A stretch of DNA of 64,000 bases from Prochilodus magdalenae (lineage: Eukaryota; Chordata; Actinopteri; Characiformes; Prochilodontidae): contig JAMWET010003554.1 of assembly GCA_024036415.1 (NCBI GenBank), positions 168,501 through 232,500 on the forward strand. The letters are read 5' to 3'. The notes under the pieces were generated by a model, which worked only from the letters and a program-made list of their open reading frames with translations, did not search any database and was not told the DNA's origin. The position numbers and the translations under genes are program-made. Below, in pieces: positions 22,860 to 36,249 of the stretch (positions are counted from its first letter, which is position 1; each line of letters begins with the position of its first letter).

Positions 22860-23463
22860 TGTCACGCCTCTGGGTTTCCCTAGCGTCTTCAATCTCCAAA
22901 ACTCCATGTCCATCCTAGAGTTCATTCCCCGATGATGTCACTGTTACTATCCACTACCTGAACTATCCAAGCACACCTCGTCCTCTCGCACCCCGGCTGA
23001 GTATTGATTACCACACACCTGCGTCTCATTTCACCACTAGCATTTAAACTCCTCAGACAAACATACACTCTGCGAAGTATTACCAAACCCAGTTTGCATA
23101 CTGAGTGTTCTAGCTGGCCTTCCCTGTTTATCTTCTCTGGTTTTGACTTCTCTTTGGTTCTGACTGTCTCTCTCTCTCGGTTCTCCCCCCTTGATCTCAT
23201 GGCTGATTTGTGTTGCTCTTCTGGTTTTCTATTCTCCCTTTGCTTGCTGGTTTACACTTTTGTCTTTCTCCTTTGGATTTGTCTGCCTGTATCTCCTGTC
23301 TCCGGTTCTCGACCCCTGCCTGCCTCTCTGGTTATTCTCTCTGCCGTGTCCCCTCTGTAATATTCCCTGGACCGTGCTGTTGTGCTTTATTACCACTCTG
23401 TCTAAGTAATCTCAGTTGACTTTTAGGTTGGTGTGCGATCATCTAAGTTTGTTAATCCTGACA
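22860..23463 (+). mobile_element. Solo LTR, gypsy-like, 604 bp, with 5-bp target duplication
   Basis: It starts TGTCACGCC and ends CCTGACA (TG...CA), and is flanked by a perfect GTAGT duplication at 22855-22859 and 23464-23468. Inside are a pyrimidine-rich, CTCTGGTTTT-rich body typical of U3/R of fish gypsy-type LTRs and a TTTATTACC near the end. There is no internal coding region on either side, so recombination between two LTRs has removed the element body. Ascription to Ty3/gypsy rests on the TGTCACG start and general layout. Confidence 0.88.
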
Positions 23464-24029
23464 GTAGTGTCATATCAGGAAATTACGATTGATGTTATCT
23501 GATTGTCATAATATTAAAACCAATGCCAAATATTAGACAGCAGACTCTCTGGGTTTACTGCAGCATTCACTGCATTAAACAGGATACACAGCTTATGCAC
23601 AAGTCAATGTGCTATAGGAAGCCAAAGCCACATCCTACAAAACCTGTAAGCTTTGCTTAAGATAGCAATGAGCAAAATGGTGCAACCGGTTATACTCCAC
23701 ATAATAGGGGGCCATGTATCACCAGAAAGCTGTGGTGTCCACCCCTATCGTAAGAAACAGGGAAAAGCACAGTCTCTCCAATTCAATGTTAGCATAAACA
23801 GATGTTTACTTTCCATTCTAGTAGAAACATTGCAAGTTCAGCATCACACTCCATTTTTTTACCTGGCTAGAGCACACCCAGTGGTGGAGCAAGGCCAGTG
23901 TTAACTCTTGTTTACTTCTATTCATGTCACTTCTTTAGTTTGCTGCTGAATGTGGATTCTTGTCGAGAAAGAGCAGCACTAGTCTTTATTATGGTCATTT
24001 GCCAAGAGCCTTAGCCACTGAACAAACAG

Positions 24030-24330
24030 AGCCCATGTCACTCCCGTTCTAAAAGAGCTAACCTGGCTGAATGTCTGCTGCTGGTCTATAAAGCTCTGAA
24101 TAATCTACTACCTACTTACATCACAGAATGTCTCTCTGTTTAAGCTCATGATCTTATTCCTCCAGATACTGGCCTTTAGCACATAGCGTCTGGAAAATAC
24201 AGAAAACATGGAGAGACCACTTTCAGTTATGATGCTTCCAAACTGTGGAGCTCAGTTCCAGCTCAGAGCTCACATTAAAGAAGCGTTTAACATTTAAAAC
24301 TGTATCTCTTTAACTCATAACTTATTTTTA
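24030..24330 (+). mobile_element. LINE ORF2 C-terminal fragment
   Basis: The plus strand encodes LLVYKALNNLLPTYITECLS and, after frame breaks, an LWSSVPAQ-like segment followed by a KKRLTFKT-like piece. This is the order at the C-terminus of several fish LINEs (LLVYKAL...LWNSLP...FK..LKT). It is short and broken, with no clear 3' tail. Confidence 0.6.
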
Positions 24331-24413
24331 ATTTTATTCATTTTCATCCATGGACTACAAAAGAGGAAACAGTTCCAGATTTGTGTATTTGGACAATACT
24401 ACCTGTTGCATTG

Positions 24414-24951
24414 TGTCAGGAAAAAGACTCCAGATCGACGTTTGCAGAGTTTTAAAAACAAAGCAGATTTATTATAAAAACACAGGCTGAGTAACAATGA
24501 CAAACCAGACCAGGAGTAAGAAGAAAGCGTAGTCAGGGACAGGCACAGGTCGGAAACAGGAGAAAGCAGTCCGCGAAGGCAACCAAGTTTAAAGGGAAAA
24601 GCTTAAGAGAGGTAGATAAAGCCGAGCAGAGTTCAGAGACCAGATAATAGACATTAACCGATAAAGGGGAGTAGCAAAAGGGGTAGTCAAGAACCAGAAG
24701 AGAGTCAGAACCAGAATACCATACAAGAAAGAAGAACGCTCAGAATTGCTACAAGGTAGCTTCGTGAAGAGCATCTGGAAACCCGGACTATAAATACAAA
24801 CAGATGTGGGTCAGCTGACTAAAACTCAGGTGATCGCGAACGAATTGGCACGTCCGCGCGCGAGCACATGGAGCTGACGTCATCAAGCGATGTCCTCTGG
24901 GAAGTGGAGTTCGGGAGAGCGGGAGGAGCAGGAAAGCCCGGAAGCGTGACA
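24414..24951 (-). mobile_element. Solo LTR, gypsy-like, 538 bp, minus strand
   Basis: On the minus strand it starts TGTCACGCTTCC and ends TTTTCCTGACA. It is flanked by a perfect CATTG duplication at 24409-24413 and 24952-24956. It carries a TATA-like TTTATAGTCC (minus strand, near 24790) and AATAAATC near the end (24472-24479), which would be promoter and polyadenylation signals. It belongs to the same broad group as 54278-54814 (shared CTCAGAATTGCT and TCTGGGAAGTGGAGT pieces on the + strand). Confidence 0.88.
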
Positions 24952-24956
24952 CATTG

Positions 24957-25695
24957 TAAGAAACTCCAGTAAAGGCCAACAGGGACTTTCACCACGAAGC
25001 ATTCTGTGGAAAGTCTCTGCATGGAGCTTCCTAATGGTGTCCTGTGATAATCCATCCCACGCAGCTTGAATATTCTTAGGGGCAGTCATCGCATCGGCCT
25101 GCGTGCATGTAGTACTGTGTTGTGCAGCTGACTGTCAGAGGATGCTCGCACCAAATGGATGACTCATGGTGGGCATCACTGCTCGCTGAATGTCTGCAGT
25201 CATGGCTGTTGGGTCACTCCACACGTCAGACAATTAGCCGCTTCTGTCTCTCTGACAGTTGTCTAGGTCTCCAAGGTCCTCAGAGACGTCGCTGGTGCCT
25301 GCTGTCTTCTATCCACTTCCGCTAACAGCATGTTGTGGTTGTATCTGTATAACCAGCATGCTGCACAGAACGTGGATAAGACCACTTGCTTCCCGGAGCC
25401 CTACATTACGACCCCTCTCCAACTCTTCCACCTGCTCAAATCACCTTTAAACTCTTCTCTGAGGTATACCTCACTTGTAAAGGATGCTCCCAACACAACA
25501 ACATAGAAGCACACACAACAGAATGACCAGTATTCAATCAGGTACAGCGATAAGGCCTGTCCTAGCTTATGTCACACGTGGCCAAGCATGAAACTTGAAT
25601 CATTCACATGTCTGACGATGTCAGGATGCGGGTACCAAGTTTCCTTCCTGTCGGTTGATTCCTTCTGGGTGCATCTATATTTGTTGATGTGTGTA
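24957..25695 (-). mobile_element. Tc1-like element, family i, copy 4 (with a foreign insert)
   Basis: On the minus strand it encodes the NIQAAWDGLSQDTIRKL C-terminal piece (25089-24990) and carries the family's 5' non-coding part and terminus (GATTCCTTCTGGGTGCATCT, ending near 25695). The stretch 25218-25537 is absent from other copies and splits the conserved GTTGGGTCA/GTCAGGTACAG sequence, so it is an insertion. It contains LINE-like pieces but I could not classify it. The left terminus is not clear next to the solo LTR. Confidence 0.7.
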
Positions 25696-26805
25696 GTTTT
25701 CACAATGCTAGCTATGCCAAGTTTCCATGTATCCTAGCTGCATTAGCTTTGTATCAGTGCACAACAAAAATGTCTTGAACTGTAAAATCTACAAATTAGA
25801 TTTTTTCGCAGAGCTATTGCTCTTGACAGAGGGACTCGATGATAGGCACCAACCTGTCAAAGTCTTTCCTTTAGCCCATAAAGCCAACAGACAAAGCAGA
25901 CAACAGTGGAGAAGGCCTGTCTCAGTGCAGCTGACGGTGGACCGGCTTCCTGTCAGCTCATCTCAGCTCAGCAGGGAAACAGGTATGATGGACGTCCTCC
26001 TAGTTTAGTAAAGGACGTCAGATTTCACTCTGTCTGATTGCAGGATTGGAAAAATTAGACTGTCACCAACAATCAGTCATGCGTTATGGAAATGCAGCCC
26101 CGCCGGAATGAGAGTCCATTTGCACATATATTAACTGCTGCCGCCAGCAACACGACAAACAAATCCCTCAGACATAAGCCTGATTGAATTCGGATACATT
26201 TTCTGGCTCACCAAGGCATGTAGGTTCTTCCTGCTGGTTCTTACAACATACAACACAAGAACAGCACACAGAATTCAACACAACACAACACAATTGTCTC
26301 TTCAGACAAATCACCCACCACCTCATCTGGTCCCTCAGCTTATTACCACTCTTTAGAAGTGTAACGATTCATTTACAATTCACTGATTATAATTAAGACC
26401 TGCAATTTTGCCCGGTGATGGTATGTATAGCTTATATGAACTATGATATCATAGATATGATATCAAGATCCTTCAACATGCTGTAGACAAAAGGCACAGA
26501 CAAAGTCTTGGGTTTATGTGACATCACCAAATGGGCTTAGTTTCCATATTTGGACCATACGGACTGCAGGTGAATGGTACATTTCAAAAGTTCAACATAA
26601 CAGAGCAACATTAGTGAAACCTGGACGCAGCTGGTTGGGTTGACAGAGGTTTCAGGTATTTACAGTGAACATTTGGGTGCATATTGACTTGTATTAGTTA
26701 GCAATGTTAGCTTAGATCCAGCATAAACCTAAAGAAGCAAAAGCAGACAGGGCTTGGCTTCTCGGCTACACTTGGGGTAAGTGGAAAGGTGTGTCGATTT
26801 GACAT
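25696..26805. other. No gene; possible conserved non-coding stretch
   Basis: The part 26030-26160 (ATTAGACTGTCACCAACAAT, GTCCATTTGCACATATATTA) is repeat-free and complex. The remainder has an AT-rich patch and ACAACACAA repeats near 26246-26292. Confidence 0.35.
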
Positions 26806-29643
26806 TGTAGTGTCCTGCTATTGTCTCGCACGGCTGTGGCTGTAGTGTACTGCTATTGGCTCGCACGGCTGTGGCTGTAGTGTACTGCTATAAGCTCACA
26901 TGGCTGTGGATGTAGTGCACTGCTATTGGCTCGCACGGCTGTGGCTGTAGTGTACTGCTATAAGCTCGCACAGCTGTGGATGTAGTGCACTGCTATTGGC
27001 TCGCACGGCTGTGGCTGTAGTGTACTGCTATAAGCTCGCACGGCTGTGGATGTAGTGTACTGCTATTGGCTCACACGGCTGTGGATGTAGTGTACTGCTA
27101 TAAGCTCGCACGGCTGTGGATGTAGTGCACTGCTATTGGCTCGCACGGCTGTGGCTGTAGTGTACTGCTATAAGCTCACATGGCTGTGGATGTAGTGCAC
27201 TGCTATTGGCTCGCACGGCTGTGGCTGTAGTGTACTGCTATAAGCTCGCACAGCTGTGGATAACAGTGCACTGCTATTGGCTCGCACGGCTGTGGCTGTA
27301 GTGTACTGCTATAAGCTCGCACGGCTGTGGATGTAGTGTACTACTATTGGCTCACACGGCTGTGGATGTAGTGTACTGCTATAAGCTCGCACGGCTGTGG
27401 ATGTAGTGCACTGCTATTGGCTCGCACGGCTGTGGCTGTAGTGTACTGCTATTGGCTCGCACAGCCGTGGATGTAGTGCACTGCTATTGGCTCACATGGC
27501 TGTGGATGTAGTGTACTGCTATTGGCTCGCACGGCTGTGGATGTAGTGTACTGCTATAAGCTCGCACAGCTGTGGATGTAGTGTACTGCTATTGGCTCAC
27601 ATGGCTGTGGATGTAGTGTACTGCTATTGGCTCGCACGGCTGTGGATGTAGTGTACTGCTATAAGCTCGCACGGCTGTGGATGTAGTGCACTGCTATTGG
27701 CTCGCACGGCTGTGGATGTAGTGTACTGCTATTGGCTCACACGGCTGTGGATGTAGTGCACTGCTATTGGCTCGCACGGCTGTGGCTGTAGTGTACTGCT
27801 ATAAGCTCGCACGGCTGTGGATGTAGTGTACTGCTATTGGCTCGCACGGCTGTGGCTGTAGTGTACTGCTATAAGCTCGCACGGCTGTGGCTGTAGTGTA
27901 CTGCTATTGGCTCACACGGCTGTGGATGTAGTGTACTGCTATAAGCTCGCACGGCTGTGGATGTAGTGCACTGCTATTGGCTCGCACGGCTGTGGCTGTA
28001 GTGTACTGCTATTGGCTCGCACAGCCGTGGATGTAGTGCACTGCTATTGGCTCACATGGCTGTGGATGTAGTGTACTGCTATTGGCTCGCACGGCTGTGG
28101 ATGTAGTGTACTGCTATAAGCTCGCACAGCTGTGGATGTAGTGTACTGCTATTGGCTCACATGGCTGTGGATGTAGTGTACTGCTATTGGCTCGCACGGC
28201 TGTGGATGTAGTGTACTGCTATAAGCTCGCACGGCTGTGGATGTAGTGCACTGCTATTGGCTCACATGGCTGTGGATGTAGTGTACTGCTATTGGCTCAC
28301 ATGGCTGTGGATGTAGTGTACTGCTATTGGCTCGCACGGCTGTGGATGTAGTGTACTGCTATAAGCTCGCACGGCTGTGGATGTAGTGCACTGCTATTGG
28401 CTCACATGGCTGTGGATGTAGTGCACTGCTATTGGCTCACATGGCTGTGGATGTAGTGTACTGCTATTGGCTCGCACAGCTGTGGATGTAGTGCACTGCT
28501 ATTGGCTCACATGGCTGTGGATGTAGTGTACTGCTATTGGCTCACATGGCTGTGGATGTAGTGCACTGCTATAAGCTCGCACAGCTGTGGATGTAGTGTT
28601 CTGCTATTGGCTCGCTCGGCTGTGGATGTAGTGTACTGCTATTGGCTCGCACGACTGTGGATGTAGTGCACTGCTATTGGCTCACACGGCTGTGGATGTA
28701 GTGTCCTGCTATTGGCTCGCACAGCTGTGGATGTAGTGTACTGCTATTGGCTCACATGGCTGTGGATGTAGTGCACTGCTATAAGCTCGCACAGCTGTGG
28801 ATGTAGTGTTCTGCTATTGGCTCGCTCGGCTGTGGATGTAGTGTACTGCTATTGGCTCGCACGACTGTGGATGTAGTGCACTGCTATTGGCTCACACGGC
28901 TGTGGATGTAGTGTCCTGCTATTGGCTCGCACAGCTGTGGATGTAGTGTACTGCTATTGGCTCACACAGCTGTGGATGTAGTGCATTGCTATTGGCTCAC
29001 ACGGCTGTGGATGTAGTGTACTGCTATTGGCTCACACGGCTGTGGATGTAGTGTACTGCTATTGGCTCACACAGCTGTAGATGTAGTGTACTGCTATTGG
29101 CTTGCATGGCTGTGGATGTAGTGCACTGCTATTGGCTCACACAGCTGTGGATGTAGTGTCCTGCTACTGGCTCACACGGCTGTGGCTGTAGTGTACTGCT
29201 ATTGGCTCACACGGCTGTGGATGTAGTGTACTGCTATTGGCTTGCATGGCTGTGGATATAGTGTACTGCTATTGGCTCACACGGCTGTGGATGTAGTGTA
29301 CTGCTATTGGCTTGCATGGCTGTGGATGTAGTGTACTGCTATTGGCTCACACAGCTGTGGATGTAGTGTCCTGCTACTGGCTCACACAGCTGTGGATGTA
29401 GTGTCCTGCTACTGGCTCACACGGCTGTGGATGTAGTGTACTACTATTGGCTCACACGGCTGTGGCTGTAGTGTACTACTATTGGCTCACATGGCTGTGG
29501 ATGTAGTGTACTGCTATTGGCTCACACGGCTGTGGCTGTAGTGTACTACTATTGGCTCACACGGCTGTGGATGTAGTGTACTGCTATTGGCTCACACGGC
29601 TGTGGATGTAGTGTTCTGCTATTGGCTCACACGGCTGTGGATG
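26806..29643 (+). repeat. 35-bp minisatellite, about 81 units
   Basis: Tandem units of 35 bp, of the form TGTAGTGTACTGCTATTGGC followed by TCRCACGGCTGTGGA. Two main variant classes differ at CTATTGGCTC and CTATAAGCTC, and further sites vary (GTGTAC/GTGCAC/GTGTCC; CGGC/CAGC/TGGC). Longer-period structure is present: a 560-bp (16-unit) repeat (for example CACAGCCGTGG at 27461 and again at 28021) and a 210-bp (6-unit) repeat (CTCGCTCGGC at 28611 and 28821). One unit near 27260 has an extra base. It is non-coding. Confidence 0.95.
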
Positions 29644-29924
29644 CACCAGGACTCATGGGAAGCACTGACCTCTCAGTAAGAAAAACTTCTAATCTCGTAA
29701 ATAGTTGTGGTTGTTAGCTTAAAGCTGTATGTATGCGCTTTTGGGCTATGCTGTGCTGGGCTGCAATGCAATGCTGGTAGTAAGGCAGTACTGGTGCCTA
29801 GGGAGACCTATACGTTTTTTGATAACCTGCATGCTATCTCAGCCAGTCAACCAACACTAAGCAGACCGTTATCCTGAAGCCTTGTCATCAGTTATCCTGT
29901 TAGTTATCAGCTATTCTATTTAAT

Positions 29925-30110
29925 ATCACATGCAGTTATAAAGTCTTATCCGGTTTTTGACCTTGTCCTGCTATCTGGTCTCGAGCCTTGCCACTGTTCC
30001 CCTTGGTTTTCTCACTGGGGGCTTGGACCCAGATTCTCTGTAAAGCTGCTTTGTAACAACCTCTGTTGTAAAAGGTGCATATAAATAAGCCTGACTCTGA
30101 CTTGGTACAA
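29925..30110 (-). repeat. Dispersed fish repeat (ATCCAGGTCCAA type), copy 1
   Basis: On the minus strand: AAGTCAGAGTCAGGCTTATT, TATATGCACCTTTTACAACA, CAAAGCAGCTTTACAGAGAA and TCTGGGTCCAAGCCCCCAGT. The same words in the same order occur at 42905-43115, and the first part at 37655-37775. The type of element is not known to me. Confidence 0.55.
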
Positions 30111-31359
30111 TTAAACATCTCCTCCTTAAAGCTCGATTCTTCCCATGTCCGCTTACTCTACGCTAATGCCACAATATTATGCAGAACTGTTTATTTAAAA
30201 TGTGATTAAATATCACATCAAAACCAGGGCAAACATTATTTTCGAGATTTCCGTGATATGGAATTATGGACCTATAAAACTAATATGTGAGTTATGGTGT
30301 TGTAACAGTGTGGAACTGAAGTACAGGCCCACTTTCAGCTTCAGCATTAGTGCACTTACAAGAATACAAACTCACTTCAGATATACTCAGCATAGTGTTG
30401 CTTCATGGAGGGAACATCATTTCTGGAATACTCATGAGAGTTCCGAGCCTATCAGAGTTTTTCTTCACTCATGGAACTTTTCCCGCTTTCTTCCGCTCTG
30501 TTCTCTGACACAAAGACGCCTCATAATGAATGGAGCCTGATTAAAAATTTAGGGATGCTGTCTGTGCACAGTGAACACTGTTAAAGCCGTCTGTAGAAGG
30601 TCCGTAATGTACCGGAAGCACACAGTTAGGAGGGGATTCATGTCTATTTAATGGTTTTAGCCAGGATGGCCAAGAAACGCTTAAGTAATAGTTCAGTAAA
30701 GAGAGAAAAAGGAGGAATCATTTCAATCGGAAGTCTGCCTTCCGCACAACGATTGCTTTGTAAGGCGAGCACTAACACTGAAAGCTGATAGACTACTGCT
30801 ATGAATTTGCACACCATTTGACTCCATGAAAGAAGACCCAGTGGCGCTCACGATCTGCTCTCACTTCCCTTTAACTGTAGCACGGCCTCAGATGCGCTAA
30901 TGTGATAAGTAATAACACCTAATACTCCACACGGAGTTTATTGGATCTCCTGGCCTCTTCAGGATACACTTGTAATCCATGCTTTGATTCCGAGATTGGC
31001 TGTGTGAACACGTCTTGCTGTCAGAGAAGGCTTTCGGATGACGACGCGATGGTAAAGAAATGCAGGCCAAATCCGGCTCAGTCATTCTGGAAAACCCCTC
31101 ATGGGGTTACTGTACAGAACAACGAGGGGAAGATATGATCTAAAGGAGACGGAGTGGCGCGTGCTGGGGTGGTGCTGGGCTGGTGGTGGAGGTGAAAGGC
31201 TGTGTAAACACACTTTACCCCAGATAAATATGTCATTGTTCTGGGATTTAACCCATTTAGAGCAGGGGGGCGGTGGACATGCCGGAGCACAGCTGGGGGT
31301 CACCACTAAAAGTGGGCCAAGGGACCTGCAGTCATAAACGGGCAGTATTGAAACTAAGG
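30111..31359. other. No recognisable gene
   Basis: Unique-looking DNA between two repeat blocks. Frames at 30202-30540 and 30941-31138 carry no recognised domain. Confidence 0.5.
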
Positions 31360-31372
31360 CAAAGGGGGAGAG

Positions 31373-31438
<66 letters not shown>

Positions 31439-32383
31439 GAAAAGAAAGATAGAGCAGGCAAGAGAGATTAATAAAGAGAAATGACAGATAAAGAGTAAAA
31501 AGAAAAATGAGGGAAAGAGAAAGAGATTGAGGGAGGAGAGAGGGATAATGTATGGGGGACTTACTGTAACACTAAGAGAGAGAGCTATTGAGTAAAGAGA
31601 GATAAAGAATAAGGAAAGAGAAAGAGGAATAGAAATAAAGGTGAGGAAAAGAAAGACTGAGGAGACAAGAGTGAGAGTGAGGGACAGAATAAAGTGACAG
31701 AAAAGAAAATAAAGAGATGAATGAAGAGAAAAGAGAGACAGAGTGAGGGGAAAAGATGGAGAGAGAGAGTGTGCAATAAAAGTAAAAGAGATGAAGGAGG
31801 ACAGAGAGAGTGCATGAGAGAAAGAAAAGAGAATTAAAGGGTTAGGAAAAGAGGGAATGGGGAGAGAGAGATGAAGAGTGAAGGATAAAATACAGCGATA
31901 ATAAATAAACAAAGACAGTAATAGAGAGAAAAAAAATAAAGACTAAGCAGGAGAGTGAAGGAAAAGAAAGAGATAGAAAAGAAAGAGAGTGGGCAATGCA
32001 GGGGGAAGAGATATAATGAGTAGCAAGCGAAAGAGAGAGAAGGAAAGCAATGGGCGTGAGAATGGGATGTAGAGTTTGAGAACAGACTGAATAGAGAAAG
32101 CAAGGAATACAGAGGGGGAGGGGAGGAGAGAGAGAGAGAGAGAGTGAGTGAAAGAGAAATGAGGAGGGGTGGGAGAGTGCATGAGAGTAACAGAGAACAA
32201 GAGGAAAATGGGAAAGACATAATGAAAAAAGAGACTGAAAGAAGCAGGTGCAGGACAAAAGAGAAGGAGAGAGAGAGAGTAAAGGAGAGATGGTGTGTGT
32301 GAGGGAGAAAAGAGGCAAAGGGAGAGACAGACTCAGAGAGAAAAAGAATAAGAGAAAAAAGAAGAGAGAGAGAGAGAGAGCGT

Positions 32384-32444
<61 letters not shown>

Positions 32445-32575
32445 AGCAAGCAAGAGAGAGAGAAAAAGGTGCAGAGATTAATAGGCAGGATGGAAAGAGA
32501 AGCAGAAAGGATGAAACTGACAGAAAGAAGGCCAGCATAATAGAGAGAGAGATGGACAGACAGATAGACGACAGT
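31360..32575 (+). repeat. Polypurine tract, about 1.2 kb
   Basis: The + strand is almost wholly A and G, with long (GA)n runs near 31377-31434 and 32350-32440, and ends in a short GACA/GATA patch (32552-32570). Large open frames on the complementary strand (for example 31912-31082, 32538-31834) consist only of Ser/Leu/Phe repeats and are not genes. Part of it (31882-32175) is repeated at 34195-34475. Confidence 0.9.
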
Positions 32576-33354
32576 CTGTCACATGACAGGGCTGTTTGGG
32601 AAGAAGTCTTGCCTCATAGCTGAACAGGGAATAGTGAGCTATTCATTTGGGGATACGACTCATACTAAACAACAAGCACGAAAACAACACAGCGGAAAGG
32701 GAAGTACTGATGCTCCGCTGATAGGGCTGCTTCTCTCCTTCCACCGACTCTTCTCTTCTCTTCGCCTGCCATCTCAAAAGCCAAACCTGATTTCCCTTCT
32801 TCTGATTTACTGAACTAATACAAACGCTAACGCATCATGCATTAACATTCCCAGTGAGGATGATGTGTCCTTCTCCTGGAAACTGAGATGTGAGGCTGGT
32901 GGTGAACACCAGCTTCTTGGAACATCCTGAAAGTGTCCCCTGCTGACAGAATAAACAATGCTCACAGAGTAACTGTGCTCAGTTGAATAAGGGGAGTTCA
33001 GTACACAGAGCTGACTTACCATGAACCTCAAACACTGTTATTCCTCCCTCACATACAAACCCTGCATTCCCAAAGGAGGACAGTGAGACAGGCCAATTCC
33101 CAAATCCTACACTGTTACATAACAGTCCTGGCTCATTAATATTCACACCCCTAAATTTACAAATGACTACAGAGCGATGAAATGTGGATGGCACACGTGA
33201 TTGATGTTCATCTTTAAACGAGGCTGAAGTGGACTTCCTATTCGCCAGCTTCTTAATCAAATGCTCCATTCCGCCTTAAATGCTTGTACACACACCAGAA
33301 TGTAAAACTGGCACCATTTAAGGTGGAACAAAACTATGACATGACAACTGCCCC
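32576..33354. other. No recognisable feature
   Basis: Unique-looking DNA between the polypurine tract and Tc1 copy 5. Nothing recognised. Confidence 0.5.
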
Positions 33355-33618
33355 TAACACTACACCAGTGTTGCCAAAGACTGCAGTGGTGTGGTGACAG
33401 ACTGTGATGGAGTGACTCAGAATGGCAGCGGGTCGTCTACAGTGGCCGTTTTTGTCTTGGTGGAGGCACCATGGTCTGCACCAAGATGCCCCACATCCAG
33501 AAGGCCTGGTGTCACTCCACTTCCACCCCTACCACACAATATGCAGGAACTGTGTGGGAATAGTCAATCAGCCTCCGATGGATTATCACAGGAACCTCTA
33601 CGAAGAACCTCTAGATGT
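33355..33618 (+). mobile_element. Tc1-like element, family i, copy 5 (left part)
   Basis: The DNA follows the family i body: AACACTACACCAGTGTTGCC, then pieces equivalent to MAAGRLQW and LGGG, then CACATCCAGAAGGCCTGGTG, TGCAGGAACTGTGTG and GGATTATCACAGGAACCTCT. It stops where the GATA/GACA array starts. The matching right terminus is found at 34490-34531, so the simple repeat and polypurine DNA appear to lie within this element. Confidence 0.7.
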
Positions 33619-33636
33619 GTGGGCGGGTTGGGCGGA

Positions 33637-34489
<853 letters not shown>

Positions 34490-34531
34490 GCAATCCCACA
34501 CTTCCTTCTCGGTGCAGCTAATCTTTTGACG
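34490..34531 (+). mobile_element. Tc1-like element, family i, copy 5 (right terminus)
   Basis: GCAATCCCACACTTCCTTCT followed by CGGTGCAGCTAATCTTTTGA matches the right end of other family i copies (for example 52552-52597). It is separated from the left part (ending at 33618) by about 870 bp of GATA/GACA and polypurine DNA. Confidence 0.65.
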
Positions 34532-35793
34532 CTGGCCGTATAATCTTTGTTCAAACTGAGGTTCTCTTCACGTACCTGTCTGTGTCTTTCCACATGTGGC
34601 TTCTGTGTGATCACTGCAATGTCTCTCTGTGAACCAGCCAATCAGCACACAGCTCATCAAACTGTTCATGACCTCAGCAATAAAAACAGCGTATTTTACT
34701 GCAGGAGAAAAATCGCTGTCTGTAAACGAGGGTATACAATCTGCATCTGTGTGTCTGTGCACATGTAAGTCAAGTGCCTTCCATGGAGACGTCAGTGAAC
34801 AATATATAATGCTGGATAAATACAAATGTGCTTATGTATGCACAAAGAGAACATCTGTTTGCCTTTTCACTCATCTGCCTCATCACTCTCAGCCTCTGCG
34901 GCAGGAATCGCAGCTACTGAACCACAAAACAAAAATAAATGCACAGAGAACAGGAAGTATGTACAGGAAGACTTTACCCTTTAGCACATGTCACTGGCTT
35001 ATAGGTACCGGCCTCAGAGCCTTGAATCAAAACAGCGTTGAGCACAGTGACTCTCTAATTCCTATCGACTGTAAGTTGTATCGCCTAATTGTCCAACCCA
35101 GAGCAATAAAAACACTCAACGTTTATTGATAACCCGGGAGAAAGCCGTGTGACAGGCCTGCTTAGCCCATTGACGTTTTTAAGTGCTCTCTGTGTGCTCA
35201 ATGACGTTCATAATGGGTCAAACTGAGTCGTTTGGAGAAAGAAAGCGATTTAAAAGGAGGGCAGAATCCCCTCCACAGGCCAATTTGTTTGGGTTTGCCC
35301 TTCTGGATGTCTTTGCCTTCAAATTAGAAGTGACAAATCTTTAGATCTGGCCAAATCTGGGCCCGTCAGCAGAGTATTCACAGTTCATTACCCCTGCTGT
35401 GTTGCTGGGTGGGCCCATTAACCCCTCTGACTAACTCCGCTGGTGTAGTGGCGGGCGATCTCGTATCAAATCCCAATCATGATAAAGTATCTTCTTCTCT
35501 AACAGGAACATGCATGGGCATTTTTAGGGGTTGCTGCTTCAACCTGACCAAAATGGCAACCCCTTCACCATCTCCCCTCCCCCACAACACCCACCAGCAC
35601 ATGCCTATCATGTGTTGCCTATCAGCATGTGCCTGAATAGTGTAAAATATGATCATTTACTTACCCACAATTCAATTTCACATTGGTAAACAGTTTTAGG
35701 TTTTTAAGTTAGTAATATAAAGGTGCATCTATTAATCAAAATAGAAAATAATTCATATACAATTTATGTATATTTATATATAAACACATATCA
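34532..35793. other. No gene; LINE-like trace and possible conserved stretch
   Basis: The end of the frame 34629-35129 (PIDCKLYRLIVQPRAIKTLN) is faintly like the extreme C-terminus of fish LINEs (PRAIxxLN). The part 35230-35350 (GGCCAATTTGTTTGGGTTTG, TTCAAATTAGAAGTGACAAA) is repeat-free and complex. Neither is firm. Confidence 0.3.
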
Positions 35794-36249
35794 GCATAGC
35801 TGCACGTATAGTTTCAGAAGGAATCAACCGTCAGGAAGGAAACGTGGTGGGGAGATGTGACATTGTGAGATATGCAAATGATTTAAGTTTGGTTTTATCT
35901 TGGTGGGTATGACCTACAGATCCATGTGTGGAGGCACCGTGGTCGTCACCAAAATTTAATGGTTGGTTGTCAGGCGTCACACGTCCAGAAGGCCTGGTGT
36001 CACTCCATCTTCACCCCTTCCGCACAGTCTGCAGGAACTGTGTGAGAATATTCCAGCTACATGCCAAACGTCATACTGAGAGACACTACGTCTGTATGTG
36101 TAGCTTAATAAATACTGTCCATATCAGTCTTAAACCATCATTTAACATACCACCATTTATTATTTATTGTTCCTGATAACCTTGGCAATAGCCTCCCAAT
36201 AGCATTGCAACCTGACAGTTCCTTCTATGTGTCTTTGATGATGAGCCTG
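35794..36249 (+). mobile_element. Tc1-like element, family i, copy 6
   Basis: Left end (ATAGCTGCACGTATAGTTTC, then GGAATCAACCGTCAGGAAGG) and right end (CAGTTCCTTCTATGTGTCTT, ending near 36249) match family i. The body keeps the WRHRGRHQ-type region, the CCAGAAGGCCTGGTGTCACT junction and the 3' tail with AATAAATAC. The transposase frame is broken and the catalytic core is missing. Confidence 0.75.

Noticed and set aside
26806..29643. CRISPR-like array (regular repeats)
   Set aside because: Units are contiguous 35-bp tandem repeats without unique spacers, in a vertebrate genome; it is a minisatellite.
35429..35480. tRNA-like piece (GGTGTAGTGGCGGGCGATCT)
   Set aside because: It has an A-box-like start, but no B box at the right distance and no tRNA fold.
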